NCBI GenBank assembly: GCA_021234155.1
Contig: JAJEKV010000080.1
Location: 3,271,867-3,335,866, forward strand
From: Isoetes taiwanensis
Taxonomy: Eukaryota; Streptophyta; Lycopodiopsida; Isoetales; Isoetaceae
Length of the DNA stretch: 64,000 bases
Reading direction: 5' to 3'
Part shown: piece by piece, positions 22,130 to 35,428 of the stretch
Position numbering within the stretch: the stretch's first letter is position 1
Layout of the letters: every line of letters begins with the position of its first letter
The notes under the pieces: generated by a model
Told to the model about the DNA's origin: nothing
Databases searched by the model: none
Seen by the model: only the letters and a program-made list of their open reading frames with translations
Translations under genes and position numbers: made by a program

Positions 22130-23255
22130 TTTTTGTGCGCAACTATATGAAGCTTTGTGGATAACATATGTGCAAGGTAATATACTTGTAGGTTTGTGGG
22201 CCAAAATCTAGAGCTAGAAGCAACATGAATCATACTCCAGGTTCGATTCCCAGGAGATCTTTACTGTTTGTATGATATTTGTAAATGTATATAAGAGGTG
22301 CTTGTATCATATTGTACAATGTGTTGAAGAGGTCCTAGGATACAAACCATGTTGCGTGCATGTTGAAAAAGATATGCCAACGACTTGGTCTATAATAAGC
22401 AATCAAGACCCAATTTTTTTAAAAATAAATACAATTCATTATATTCGGGCCCTTTGGTTTGTTGAAGGCCCCGAAGGGGCCAAAAATTTTTTTAGGTATA
22501 ACACTAACCATTACATTCTACATTTAAAAATAAAATTCCCCCTTAAACCCCCTTTGGTTTGGGTGCATATTCACACGGGGGGTGACGGGGGGTGACCTAT
22601 ATGAAATGAGATGAGGCATCTCTTATAACACCTCTTGGATTACCATAAACTCTAAACCTTCAAGGGAAATATTGGGCAAGTTGAATTATCCTGCATTGAA
22701 GAAGTAGATAAGCCCGAAATCTTCAACAATATAAACCCTAAAGATTGAGGGTAGTAACTTTACATGGAAGCACATTTCTTTTTCTTGCTGGTAGAAGTTA
22801 CACCAAATCGGCCAATGACAACAATAAGCCAAAACCTAGAACAGACCAGATGAATTGAAGAACAATGCAAGACATATATGGATAGAAGAAGCCAACAGAA
22901 GGCAAAATCTGGAAATACCATCAGATTAGGCCAAGAATCTGCATTCCTCTTATATAATCAAAGAAACAAATTGGAGCAACATTTTCTGGAGGCAAGCCTG
23001 AGAGTTTGAAGGTGGAGCTATGGCCGAACTTGAACCTTCACGGCATTACGTTCATGCCATAGCAGAACAAGGCATAAATAAAGCAAAGACAGACTACCAA
23101 TTAGGCAAACCGTACCATAATCGTGTGAGCAAACTGTTGTTCCATACCCATCTGCCAGGAACTCAATCCAACACATATTTCGTCTAGAAATTAGATGCAA
23201 TGTCCTAATGTATTTGAAGGGGTAGCTAACGTCTTGGCCTGAGGGCGTTACAAAA
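22130..23255. other. Non-coding stretch
   Basis: No gene recognised. A tRNA box-B-like phrase (GGTTCGATTCC) occurs at 22240 without a matching box A. At 22441-22600 there are short G/C-rich direct and inverted phrases (GGCCCTTTGG, CCCCGAAGGGG, GGGGGGTGAC twice). Confidence 0.4.
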
Positions 23256-23259
23256 AGGA

Positions 23260-23383
<124 letters not shown>

Positions 23384-23412
23384 GATTGACAAAATGGCTC
23401 GGGCATGATATA

Positions 23413-23473
23413 GAAGTTTGCATATCCCCTATTTAGCAGAGTTACAGTTTGAGTACTGCATAGCAAACTTGGC
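23413..23473. repeat. Dispersed repeat, copy of 9487-9545
   Basis: Same family and orientation as the segment at 9487, starting AGAAGTTTGCATATCCCC. Confidence 0.6.
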
Positions 23474-23479
23474 AGATAC

Positions 23480-24445
23480 AAATAGCTAGAAAACAAAGTT
23501 TTTGCCCCTTCATCTCGCATTATTTTGATGAACATGGCTATAAACTTGAAGTTGCCTATAGACTTTGATCAGATCAAAATGATGAATCTTTGCATCCTTG
23601 CAAATATGGCCTTTAGCACCCTCGCCCAAATCTTCCAAACTAGCTTTTGCCATATGGTTCACAATGGATCAACAAGAGTTCTAGACCCCTACACCCCTTT
23701 GCCTCGCCTGATCTTCCACACTATTTTTTGAGCAAAGGAAAAAAGGATTAAACACTTCATCTTTACACGACTTTGCAGAGCAATGAAGGCTCCACAGGCG
23801 AAGCTGCAGGGCCGTCATTTATGCTATTACAAACTTTGGATGATGCTAAAATAGTGCAATAGACAGCATTTAAAACCCTTTAATCTAGTAGAAGGCCATG
23901 ATGGATCTTCTAGGGATGAAGATATCTATTATTTTGTCGGGAAATTCTGGCCAGATTGTTTCCTGCGCCCCACAGATCCTTCAAGCAGAGGGAGATTCAA
24001 GATTGCCAGAGTAGAGCTTGTAGATCCAAAGCCTAGCAGAGCCGGGATTGCTTTCAGAGCAAGAAATCGATCTCCATATCCGCCATAAATACGTGAAAAA
24101 AAAGAAATGGCTTCAAATTAATTAGTGAAAATTCAGGTTTGACTTAACCACGTGTCATTCCTCAAGTATGGATGCAGGCAACAAGTCGGCCAAAACACGT
24201 TCCCATGCGCCTTCAACCGGACGTAATAAATGGCACCTTCAAATTATGCCTTTATTCGGCCTATTTTCAAAAGCGGAAAAGTGTCTCCGCTATTGTGGAG
24301 CGGCGCCACCATGGCCTCTTTGCGCATCATTTTTGGCATTCTTCTTTATGCCGCCATGGCTTAGCGCCCTAGCCCGAAGCGGTTATGGTAGAAGTATTTT
24401 TTCTTACGGCGTTCTCGCGACTATGGCTTTGGCGTTATGTGGGCG
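23480..24445. other. Non-coding stretch
   Basis: No domain recognised on either strand. A CCACGTGTCA G-box-like site lies at 24149. From 24280 the sequence becomes GC-richer, with many CTATGGC and GCCATGG phrases that recur to 24780. Confidence 0.4.
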
Positions 24446-24451
24446 GGAAGA

Positions 24452-24533
24452 AGCCATTCTTGCTTCCCCCGACAGCGAATCAGGAGCGCGTGTAGGCCGA
24501 CCGGATTCTGCAGTCGGGGAAGCAAGAATGGCT
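24452..24533. repeat. Foldback hairpin, 33-bp stem and 16-nt loop
   Basis: The left arm starts AGCCATTCTTGCTTCCCC (24452-24484) and the right arm ends GGGGAAGCAAGAATGGCT (24501-24533). Pairing is nearly perfect along 33 bases. It could be a transposon foldback or a small-RNA precursor. Sequence alone does not decide. Confidence 0.85.
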
Positions 24534-24534
24534 G

Positions 24535-25640
24535 ACCCCTTCTTGTTCCACGACGTCAAGGCAAGCTGTTAACCTGATTCTACAGGTTTTGCATAGCCAT
24601 TTGCGATTCTTGATAAGAATGGATTGAAAATCTTCCGAAAGGCAGACCCACTTGCCTTGACGTTTCTTCTGGCATTCATGGCCGGGCATTTTTTTTCTTC
24701 TGCGGCTATGGCTGAGCAGGGATATGGCTATGGCGTTCTTCTGGCGTTCTTCTGCAGCCATGGCCAAACATTTTTTCTTTCAATGCTGATTTATCCAACT
24801 GCAACCTTGTTTTTAAGTTTCATCATTCATTGTTTCTACCTTTGGCTTGGACGTTTTATGTAGTTCAAGAGGCTGCTACAGCAGCTTCTGCCATAACCCT
24901 GGATGAACAGATTTTGGGCTTGGATGAAAAGATGGGCTTGCGGCATTTTTGCAGGCTTAGCAGCTTTTCTTGGATCAAGAGATTCCTCTGCCTTGCGAGG
25001 TCCTTTGCTAACATTTTTCTGTACCAGTCCATCACGATGCACAAAACATACTGTTCTGCTTGGAAATTTGAAGGTGCACGTTTATTACGCCGCGAGTGCG
25101 TCCGCCACCGCTAGCGGCGCCGCCGAGCAAATTACCCCCGGAAAACCCGAGAGGGGTATTTTCCCTTATAGTTAAAAATTTAAAGCAGGAGCCCAAAGCA
25201 TTCAGAAAGCTCCCCGCCGGACTTAGAATTAGACCTCCAATTTTAAAGCCGGTATCAACATGGAACTGGCGGAACTAGAGTTTTGAAGTCGGGTCTGTTT
25301 CGTGGGAATATAGGTAACCCGATATACAGCAAATTGGCTGATATGCGGAACGAAGAATCTCCTCCCAATTCAGAAAAATCCAAGCCGAACCTGGACCTGG
25401 ACCTGGACCTGAATTTTTGTCAGGGACAACAGATCGGCTCGATGGGAACACGCTATTAGGTTGGTGTGCTAATAAAGTAAAGACAAATTAGTCGATTACA
25501 AGATGCTTGAGTAACATTATGCAGGACCGAAATAAGCTCTTATATATTACAAAAATTTGACAAGCAGCCATTTGCCCAAGGTTGGCTTTTGCGACCATTA
25601 TGCTTGTTTCCTTGTAATGTAGCAGATTGAACTGGCTTGT
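24535..25640. other. Non-coding stretch with small repeats
   Basis: Open frames here are short and have no recognised domain. A hexamer (ACCTGG) is repeated about four times at 25391-25413. GC-rich phrases near 25088-25125 resemble the palindrome of the promoter-like module. Confidence 0.4.
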
Positions 25641-25648
25641 AGGAAGTA

Positions 25649-26127
25649 TCAGCTTCTTCTTCTTCTCTTTCGCTTTTTCGCAGACTCAACAGACCTGTCA
25701 TATGCATAGAATTTGCTACGTGTTAGCTCCAAATTTGTTTACTTAACTATACAGAAACATAACCTTGATGATGATGCTTCTAATTCCCAACGCTCTTTAG
25801 TCAGATCTAATACTTCCTCCTCCTTATCATCATATATGATCTAGAACCCACAAAGGATATAATTAAAGTTAGTATATAAGAATAAGAAACTGCTAACAGG
25901 GTAGAGACAATTACCGTATGTAAACTTTCTTGAAAGTCGTAGCTGCTTATAGTGCCACTGTAGTAACTGGAGCAAATCAGCAGTCCAAAAGTTAGTAACT
26001 GAATAAACATGAGTAAAATGAAATGCAGTAGTTGCACCCACCACTTATCCAAAGGCCACCATACTTTAATCCGTTGTCCCACCTCAATTGTTGATCTACT
26101 ATTCTCATTCTCAATTTGACCAGTATT
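25649..26127 (-). CDS. PDS5: PDS5 C-terminal Tudor and basic-tail exons
   Basis: Four small exons join in perfect phase with GT-AG borders: 26127-26042, 25966-25915, 25840-25764 and 25694-25649. Together they read GQRIKVWWPLDK, then YYSGTISSYDFQESLHT, IIYDDKEEEVLDLTKERWEL and a basic end KKRKRRRRS before the stop. WWPLDK-YYSGTI-SYD and DDKEEEVLDL are the core of the plant PDS5 Tudor fold, which in plants is linked to histone methyl-lysine reading. The KKRKRRRR end is a likely nuclear localisation signal. Confidence 0.9.
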
Positions 26128-29100
26128 CTAAGGACGAGAAATCATAGCACAATTAATTAGTGTATACATCTTCAAGATAATGGATATAATCACATCAGTC
26201 ACCTGAATAGGCATGGGAGTTTAGACAGTCTGCAGTAGGGAACCTTGCAATGTTCCCCGAGGGCTACCATGCTGTGCACCGTTAACCTTCGGAAACCATC
26301 ATGCATCAAAGGTCAAAGGGTCGACCAAAAATCAATAATTCCAATCACAAAAACCCAGCACTGCAATATCGCTTGAGATGGCAAATCGATCTCGGATGAC
26401 GGTTCTATGATTTTAACTTTTAAAAATCCTCGACTTGTCAAATTTGTTTGGTTCCATACTGTTCTTGTTTATACTGCACGGTGCTGATTGTCTTCCCTTA
26501 GCTTTGTTGCTAGCTCAATATTATTGCTATTATCACTTTCTAAAACATCATTTTCCACATGTTCTGCAGACTGTGTTTGCAGTTCGACAACTCGTTCCTT
26601 CATATGCCCTATGTCAACTTGCTCTGAAGATATTGACTCACAAATTCTATCATCTAATTCCACCCCTGGATTATGCTCATTAATCATAGCCCTATATGAT
26701 TTCACAGCAGCCCTTCTCTTTCGCAAAGTCATTGTTGAAGGCTGGTTATCAAATGGTCTCTTGCCCTTTCTTCCTTTCACTCTTTTACCAGGTAAATGTC
26801 CAATGCTCTCTAAATGAGACTCTTGATGTCCATTAACTGTTGGGCCTCCTAAATCTGATTCTTGTTCTCTGCTTCCCTCACTAGTAGGGCTAATAAGAGG
26901 ATCCATTGCCATTCCCTTCCGGTTATCAAGATAAAAATCTTTATCTGTATCTGAGACACGTATTCCTTTATCTGCATTTTCTCCATCTATATGGCTTAAA
27001 GGTCCAGATTCACTATGGTCATGAAGCTGAAAAAACAAATTAAAACAAAGTAATGCATATATTAAGCTTTCTAAACCTTCTACTATAAAAAGGCTTTATC
27101 TTTACCTTGGCAGGCTTGAAGAACCCCTTTGGAACCAGAAAGCTAGAGCTAGATATTTCTTGTCTAATCTCTGCACATGCAATTTCTTTAACAAGCAGTT
27201 CGGCAACGTCACAAAGCAGACGAATACCCTGTGAAAAAAGAAGATAAAGCTCTGAGAACCTCCATGTACTAAGCTAAATAAGACAGGAATACCTCTGTCC
27301 GAGGAACTTTCTCTGCATCTTCTGCCAGTTTAACCATCTTAATTACTTGCAGAACTGAACAAGAATTCTGATCCACCTCCTCACATATGACAGCTTCAAT
27401 AAAGAAGCGCAGCTGACTACACCCATGCAAGAATTCAAAAATTAAGACTCAAAATTAAACAGTGATCAAATAATTTCAGTGAATTACCAACGGAATGGCT
27501 CCATTGCCTGAGTATCACAGCTGGAGGATAGGAAGGATGGATGGTGGGCAAGGGCATGCAAAAGGTAGGTAAAAAAATATCCAGGATGGTAAATCAATAA
27601 TGATGCATCGGGTGCCTCATATAAGTTGGAATTCCTCAGCTGCATTTCCCTTTGACACATTCCAACAAAAGTTTTTAGATACAACTTGGCCTGCAGTTAA
27701 AAAACTCAAGATTAGGAAACCAAACAATCTAGTGAAATTTGATGAACTGGCAGTACATCATTATGGATATTCTCTTCACACTCCATTGCACACAGGGCAA
27801 ACATTATGCCATATTTAAGTGGGAGGACATAGCCCTTCAGATACTCTTGTGTCTTTGAAAGATAATGGTAACGGACATCTCGGCACGGATCCTGATATTT
27901 ATTCAACAAAGAGGCGATGATCAGAGAACTTGAAAACAACAAAGGATCAAATATACAAAGGGAAATAACTTTGTAAAGCCATACTAAACAATAGCTAGTT
28001 ACAGAAGAAAAGAGCAATGCTTATATATATACATATCATATTTGCTGTTTCTTTCAATTTTATTAAGGGAAAAACTATAAAATGCCTTTATGTTTTGAAA
28101 ATTTCATCTTGGTGCAGAAGACAGCAGTGCCTTCCTTTGAGGAACCATGAATATAAATAGGCATTTCACTTAAAAGGTGCCATGGGTATTTGTTGAAGAA
28201 GGGCATTCCATAAAATATGAATGACTGAATGGCATTTGGTGCAACTTAAAATTCTACAGAGGGAAATACGTTGACCAAGGGAATTTCCAAAAATTATCAA
28301 ACTCAGAAGTATCTGGTGAAATTCGTCAAAATATAAAGGCATTTTGTAGTTTTGCCCTTTTATTAATGACAGTTTAGAGCCCAAGCTTAAATAAGGACAC
28401 TTATTAGTAAAGTCTCGAAAAACTGCATGGATAAGTATGGCAATATTTTATCCAGATAATTAAATTAGATAACCAACCTTGGTATTTATCTATGTCCATA
28501 ATATGTCTAAGATAGACAAAAAGGCAAGACGAACAGATAGATGCTAGCAAAACAACTTAGTGGCAGCGATATTGGGTGAAAATTGAGTCAAACGCCCATT
28601 TTCACTCACTCAAGCAACGAGATATATTGAAAAATAGTCACAAACAAGCTGAAAAGGAACACTCCTGCAATCAACTACTTTGTCGATCAGAATACCTGTC
28701 TGCATTGGATGCAACTGGGAGCGCACTACATCACAGACAGGTCACTATACTATACTATATTAATATGCAGACACACAACAACTCATTTTCTTCTTTACAC
28801 TAGAACAGAAGCCACCAACCTGGATAGTATAGATGACCAAATGGAAAATCTCTGGCGGAAACTGTGAGTCCCAACGATTCGCAAGCTTCAACATGGCCTT
28901 TGCTGCCTCCAGGCGGAGATGAGCTTTATCAATACCACTGCAGCAAAGTTCACTAGAAAGATTCATCTGACAGTTTCTCAATTTATTATCAATCGCTGCT
29001 GGAATAACTGACATACCTTGACTTTATGTTATTGTTAACCTCGCCAATCTGAATTATTTGAGTCAGGATTGAGAATACATGCTCCAATCTTTTTTTCTCC

Positions 29101-32100
29101 ACATGAATTGTTGGCTCGTCAGGTAGAAGGCGTTTCACCAAAACTTTTAGCCCACAAATCTGAGTAACAATAAGCACAAAACAAGCAACCTTCTTAGTTG
29201 ACATTTTAATTGCAAAGATTCTCTATGTTACTTTTTATTCTGGCATGGTTGGGTTTTGTCACTGGATAGTTCCCCTTTTCCCAAAACTCTGGCTGGCAGG
29301 GTTCAGTTTCTCCCTAGATACACTAGTCTTTCCTTTTCCAAAATTTCCACTGAAAACATTCATATTTAAGGTGCTCAATTTTCAGCCATATATGAAATGA
29401 TCTGCCTTTCCCCAGGTAACATTCTTGGAAAATATTAACAACTGCCCTCTAGAAAAATGAAATTGTTTTTACCCCAATGCTTAGCACTAGGGAAAATGAA
29501 CTACATCAGCAATTCAAGGGGTCAATAACAACTAAATTTGCATCTAATAACTTTCCATACCTAGCATGATTCAAAGCAAGATCTACTCTTCCCATCCTGA
29601 GTCAATGTGTTTTCACAAAATTCTCTAAAAAAGGGTGGGACCAACCATTCCCTTTGAGACGCATACAAAGTCCAATGTGTGGAAATTTTAAAAACCATCT
29701 ACCTTTAGTTTGCACAAATCACTCATGGCATCCCAATCAGAGCTTTCAGACACGAAAGGAACCACCTGAAAGGCGAAGGAACAATGATAAAAGGACATTT
29801 AATGGACGGCAAAAATCATTGCTCTAGATAAACCACATACATTACTTCGATGTAGTAAATCCTTAACCACAAAGTGGGAAACCCTTTTTTCCTCAGCTTC
29901 AAAGAGCACTGTTGCATGCTGTGCGAAAGATCCTAAGGAGCACAATATCGTTGGAAGATTCGCATGGCTCTCCAACGAGTCACAAAGTTGCTGAAAATTA
30001 CCCCGTTTCTGCATTGTTAATGTACTTAGACTTTTACAATACGAATGAAATAAAAGCAACTGAACCTTATAGGTATTTGTTAAGTCCGTGCGGTCTGGAG
30101 ACAAGGAAATTAATGCATGTACTGCATATTTGGCCTGTCTACAATCTCCCTCAAAACACAAGCTTTTGAGCATGCCTATAATATCTTGACGCAAGGCTTG
30201 GCTGCACACAAGAATCATGCCACCTAGGTCATTAACATTTCAAAGCTTAAAGACAACAAGACCACATAATTCCAAGCCCATTTGCATCAACAACTAGAAG
30301 CGCAATAAAACTAGGGACAAAATGGGATTATCGAGTAAGGTAGCTGCTATCATGAATAAAGTACTTTTCAGCTATTCGTCAAGTGACCTAAACTGCTTGA
30401 TACGTAAAAGTGCTCTGACTACTCAGGTGCCATACTCCCAAGGTAGTAGTCCCTGCTCAGATAAGTATGATTGGAAGTGCCTAAGCGTTATTTTATATAT
30501 AATCAGCTAAAGGAACTTTTTTACACGGCTTCCATTACAAATAAAAACCCTGCTTCTGAAGTCTTACTGTTCCTGTTCCTTAAATACCAGGTCATACACC
30601 TTGCCCCGAAAGTAGCATGTGCTCGATTAAAAATTCCTAATTCTCATCTTCCATAACGAATTTATATATAAGCCACTGATTACGACCAACCATTCGCCTG
30701 CCTAGGTAATGGATGCCTTCTCTTCTGGAGTTCCAAGTGCTTTGAGAAGAAAATATGCTAGAATTTTGAAAACCATCCATTAGTTTGTCAGGTTATTGAT
30801 CATTTGAAAAGGAAACATCTCTCCACACTCTTCCTTAATTGCTGCTCGGCATAAAGGTCGTGCTGTCACTATTTGCAAACCCATGATCAATTAGTTCAGA
30901 GCCATTAGTTCGTACATGGATATGAACGGAAGTTGAAATGTTCTTTTATGCTCCACAGATGAAATCAAACCCATGCACATGCCCATAGTACTTCCCGTTG
31001 AACAGAAAGTATGATTCATATCATATACATTTTGGAAATCATTTATTCTCAGCACTAAACTATGAAGGCAAAATCGAAGATTAACGGCAAGAATGACAAG
31101 CTTGCTTACCCTCTTATACGTGTCAAGTTTTGAGAGATATAATGCCCCGCTTTAGATAAGATGTCAACCACATTCTCCATAAAAGAAGCATTGCCCTTAT
31201 GACGTAACAGCTCTAACAGATCTGCCTCTGTTCCATCCACTAGCATGGGGAAGAATCCGACAATAATCTGTGTGTTGCAGCACCACATCAAAAGCATTGG
31301 TAGTGCATCTTGCAGTATATCCCTACACAGTCAAATCTGTATGGCATCAAGATGACAACACAGCTCTACCAAGATGGAAACCTTACCGAAAGCAGCGATA
31401 ATCCTGCAGCTGCCGTTTCTTCATTACCCACGAGCTTCAGCCGACAAACCTCATCTAATATCACTCTCACATGCTCCTTTCCAAAAAGGATATAGGAGCA
31501 TTTCATAGCCAACTCATTCATAAAATCATTATGGAAAAGTTTACTCTCCCTTAAACGATCCTGTGACCAAAGAGAAATATCCATGTTGTTGTCTTTAAAT
31601 GCTAGGTACATTAAACAGAATCGGCTTACTTGGATCTTAATGGAATCAGAAAAACTTGTGTTAGGGTCTAACAATGTCTGCAGGTCCCCAAAGGTATTTT
31701 CATCTCTCAGCTGATTGAGTTTGTCCAAATGTTCCTCAGCATTAGCAGGGTTCACAAAAGATGCTGCTATAAGTTTCACAGAACTACGTATTCTTCTCTC
31801 AATGGTTGGACCATGCTCACTCTGTAACAAAACTATTTTTCTCAACTCATGAAAGGCAGTATGACGAAAAGTCGACTGGAAACAAAAAGATGCAAAAACC
31901 TTCAAACTGTCTTGCATGTCAAGGAACCTTTTCATTTCATGTTGCAACCTGCAAATGTGGAAGTTAAAAGTTAATATCAGTTTTCCTCTTTCACATTTTC
32001 ATTGGGTTCTCTTTTAAACAAACGCTAAGCACCCACAACAACAGCTTAATTGTAAGGAGATACATACTCTGGTCTCAGTCTTAAAACTATGATGGTGTAC

Positions 32101-35100
32101 AAGGTAGATTTCCACAGATTTTGGATTATTCAAGTACATCATACCACTGCAAAGTCAGTATCCCAAGAGGTGATAGACAAAAGTGATGAAACATACACCC
32201 CTTGACGAATTCACAACAGTTTAAAGTAGAAGAAAGTTTGAAGGTATTGTGAAAGTAGCCGTGTTCCAGCTATAAAAATGATCCATCTCACAATGGCAAA
32301 GATCCAAAAGCCACAATGCAATGATTCAGCTTTATAGGGCATTTGCCTTTCCTTGGCTTGTTCACTGGATGAGTCTGTCAAAACATATATGTCTTCTACA
32401 AATTTTGTCTCTAAAGTTTCTGCAAATATCTGATTGTCCAATTATTCTCCAAGCATGCTGTTCCGTAAGTTAATTGTGCACGTCAATGTAGGGTTCATAT
32501 GCAAAGCTAAAGGCTAAAGTTCTAAGCAATCCATTCTGATATACACAGAATTTATCTGTACCTCTGCTTTTGAGCAAGGACACATTCCAGAGCTTTCTTA
32601 TCACAAATATCAAATGCTGACGACATCAATAGCCAATGACGGATCCTCTCTTGCAGTGGGAGCCAATGGAAGATGCCTTCAGCAAGAACCAGTTCAACAG
32701 CTTGTGGCCTGAAACAGAAGATACCAAAGGTTGTTACCAACAAAAGATAGCAACAAAAATACTTAAAAATAAATGCTTACTTAGCTGTTCCAATGTCACT
32801 GTCACAACACCATTTCAATATTCTTCTAGGTATCCATTCAAAATTATGATCTAGCGGATTTTGGGCTTCGAAACAGTTTATACAGTACTTTGCGTACAGT
32901 TCGATCAACTTTCTGTAGGCCGTCAACTTTACAGAGGGCTACACATACAACAAAACAAGCATGCCACTTAACGTTTTGCACATATAGTTATTATACGTAA
33001 CTCCAAAGTCAACCTTCTTGTCATCAAGTTGTTCTGCAACCTGCATTATGACTTCAACAGAATGAATTGTATTACTAGCTGATAAGTCGCATATCGTATT
33101 TATTGCCATGATTCGCACATCCTCATCAGAATCCAAAAGCCGCCGAATAAGGGCAGCTTCAACAACAACATATCCAAAGAACGTGCTTGTTATTGTGTGT
33201 AGACCTTGAAGGAAAGAATACTCCTAAAAAGCAGAACAAATTGCTCACTTAGAACCTGTGATAGCGAAGAATTGTCCTGCAGGCATCCTCCAGCGCAGTC
33301 AACTGCTGCCAGACGAATTTCAACATCGTTGTCATCAAAGCAATTCAAAAACGCATGAAAGAGTTGCTGGCATTCTTGAGGGATTCTTTCGACTGGCAAA
33401 GCGAACATCCGTCCAAGAACATACACTGCTTTTTTACGAGCATCAGGCTGACCAAGCTGAATTGCGACAAGGTAACCATCTCAACCTCAGTGTAGTCTAT
33501 GAAACAGAACCAAACTAGAGACCAAAAGGCAAACCTGGAGCTCTTTTAAAACTACTGGAGCAACAGATGGCATCAATTTGAGGTCACAGCAGTATGACAC
33601 GTACAGGTGTAACGGATAAATCTCTTTCAAATCTTCCTGGCGTGCAGTCTTGTCTTTCTCTTTTGACGACAACAAGTCCTCAACATGAGGTTCAAGTTTT
33701 GACGCACACTGGTGTAGCACACGCAAAGCTAATCTATGTGGTGGCGAAAACAAATTCTGCAACAACAAACAATAAGTAACGCGCAAAAGGTACATTCCGG
33801 TCTGATAATTAAGGAAAGATAAACAAAACCAGAACAAGATGCCATAATACTGTTTGCATACATACTTCTTAACACGAGAAATGTCACTCTCAACCTGCTG
33901 CAAAGCAGAATTATGAACAATCCCCAAAGGGCCAGTATTTTTATCTTATTTTTTTCTATAGAACAAGTGCTTTCCTATCCTCTATTGCCTCACTGTACAT
34001 GAAATAAGAGAGAAATGGCTTTTGGGTTTATGAGACAATTAATAAAAAAAAATGATCTTACACAGCTAGGATTTGCGGACTCAACAGCAGCTACTAAAAC
34101 AGCTAGCATTCCTCTCTTTCATTTTTACGATCAACTGCTCAACTTGGAATACCAGGAAAATCTACAGCTATTTCAGCAAATCTACAAAAAAAGTCCTAAT
34201 TAAACATCTTAGTGATCCATCACATACCGTGCACAAGTTAGATCTAAGCAACTTGACAACTTTTTGTAACATATCATATCCTTCATTTATAACCAGCGCC
34301 ATAATGGTAGCCATGGACCAAAACACAGACACAGGGTGCTCATTCCTGTAGATACATGTTGATGTCAGTTTTTAGAGCAACCAATGCAACGATATGTTTT
34401 GAACAATTAACCAACCACCTATTCAACACAGCTCTACCCTGAGGTTTAAGTTGAAAGCAATTCCACCTACTAATTAGAATGAAGATTCGTATTAGAGTGA
34501 GAATTGTTGATATATTGAAAGGTAGTTGGTTTTGAAGATACTAGATAATTTTTTTCTCCTTTAAAACGTCTACACCTATGCAGGAGGTAACTTTGAAGTA
34601 CCTGATCCTCAAGAAGAAATTTTTGAACATCTGGAAAATCAAGATATCCAGCTCGAAATTCAACATAATCATGCACAGTTGGACTTTTGCAACAGTTTCG
34701 AGAATAGTAACTCTCGTTTTGTATAGAGGGCTGGATATCTCGTCGAGTCCTTCAAAGGCCTTCAAGATCAATTTAAATATTCCCTAAAATAGTTGTTTCA
34801 AACCCTTTTTAATACTTTCTCGTAATAATAAATAAACGTGAAAATGAAAACGTTAGTATGCATACCTTAATTTGGTCGTCTTCGTATGGGGCATTTGGTG
34901 CTACAATGCGCATAACCTCTGTGGTACAAGCCGCAATCCATAATTGCACTTCTGGATTTTTATTTGATAAAAGTTCAGGAAGAACTAGTGCCTCAATACA
35001 AGGTTTCAGCGCTTCAAGTGTACTGCCAGGAGGACCCTGATCCACCAGGAGAAGCACCTCCAAAATCCCCTGTAAGCACATTATCCAGAATTATCTGTAG

Positions 35101-35428
35101 TTTTTGTACATCAGTCATGGAAATGTTATACACCGAAGTAATTACTTCATCATAGCAGCTGCCTACAATTAACATCCCCAATTCAAGACAGATGACAAAA
35201 TTAAGGAATATGAACATTATCCTTCCTCGTTACCGAAAATTGAGATGCATGCATCATAAAAAAAATCTCGTTAATGGAGTATCGATCATCGCCAAGAAAG
35301 ATAAAAGCACTCGCCTTCAAAAGAGGAAGAAAATCATTTCTCAGCCTAAAATTTGAATGAAGAAGGTTCTCTCCCAGAGCCAGAATTTTCTCTTCAATTT
35401 GCCGCGTTTCCATCTCTTCGTTGTACAA
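25649..35428 (-). CDS. PDS5: Sister chromatid cohesion protein PDS5 homolog
   Basis: A multi-exon minus-strand gene of almost 10 kb. Exon 1 likely starts with METRQIEEKILALGENLLHS (ATG near 35413; a possible upstream ATG at 35428). HEAT-repeat exons follow: ALVLPELLSNKNPEVQLWIA and APNAPYEDDQIK (34866-35069), KAFEGLDEISSPLYKTRV (about 34680-34790), then exons near 33.9-33.5, 33.4-33.2, 33.1-32.9, 32.7, 31.9-31.4, 31.3-31.1, 30.2-29.9, 29.2-29.0, 29.0-28.8 and 27.7-27.5 kb. Characteristic pieces are NPANAEEHLDKLNQLRDEN, AKYAVHALISLSPD and KAHLRLEAAKAMLKLANRW. A charged linker and a Tudor domain close the protein. PDS5 binds cohesin in the nucleus, regulates its release and acetylation, and supports DNA repair. 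Exon limits between 27 and 34 kb are approximate. One exon near 26213-26300 shows an in-frame TAA. Confidence 0.88.
26469..27030 (-). CDS. PDS5: PDS5 charged linker exon
   Basis: One long open block between the HEAT part and the Tudor domain. It is low-complexity and charged, with RVKGRKGKRPFDNQPS and LRKRRAAVKSYRAM as basic clusters, and acidic and Ser-rich stretches around them. Plant PDS5 proteins have such a disordered region at this place. Upstream exons fall at 27.2-27.4 kb, and the splice site into this exon is probably near 27028. Confidence 0.7.
28067..28357. mobile_element. Mutator-type MITE in a PDS5 intron
   Basis: Inverted ends of about 40 bases, left GGGAAAAACTATAAAATGCC and right, reversed, GGGCAAAACTACAAAATGCC. 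A perfect 9-base duplication TTTTATTAA flanks it (28058-28066 and 28358-28366). Nine-base duplications and GGG-starting ends are typical of Mutator-like elements. It has no coding capacity at 291 bases. Confidence 0.9.
31366..31947 (-). CDS. PDS5: PDS5 central HEAT-repeat exon
   Basis: The longest coding exon of the gene. It reads EMKRFLDMQDSLKVFASF, then AASFVNPANAEEHLDKLNQL, DLQTLLDPNTSFSDSI and LAMKCSYILFGKEHVRVIL, in the order seen in PDS5 proteins of plants. Helical HEAT repeats here form the hook that contacts the SCC1 kleisin and WAPL. Confidence 0.88.
   Translation of the reverse strand: MQHEMKRFLDMQDSLKVFASFCFQSTFRHTAFHELRKIVLLQSEHGPTIERRIRSSVKLIAASFVNPANAEEHLDKLNQLRDENTFGDLQTLLDPNTSFSDSIKIQVSRFCLMYLAFKDNNMDISLWSQDRLRESKLFHNDFMNELAMKCSYILFGKEHVRVILDEVCRLKLVGNEETAAAGLSLLSVRFPSW

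Noticed and set aside
22235-22262. tRNA or SINE from a box-B-like phrase
   Set aside because: No matching box A or cloverleaf upstream.
24168-24572. 134-codon plus-strand open frame
   Set aside because: No domain, and it runs through the foldback hairpin and CTATGGC-type repeats.
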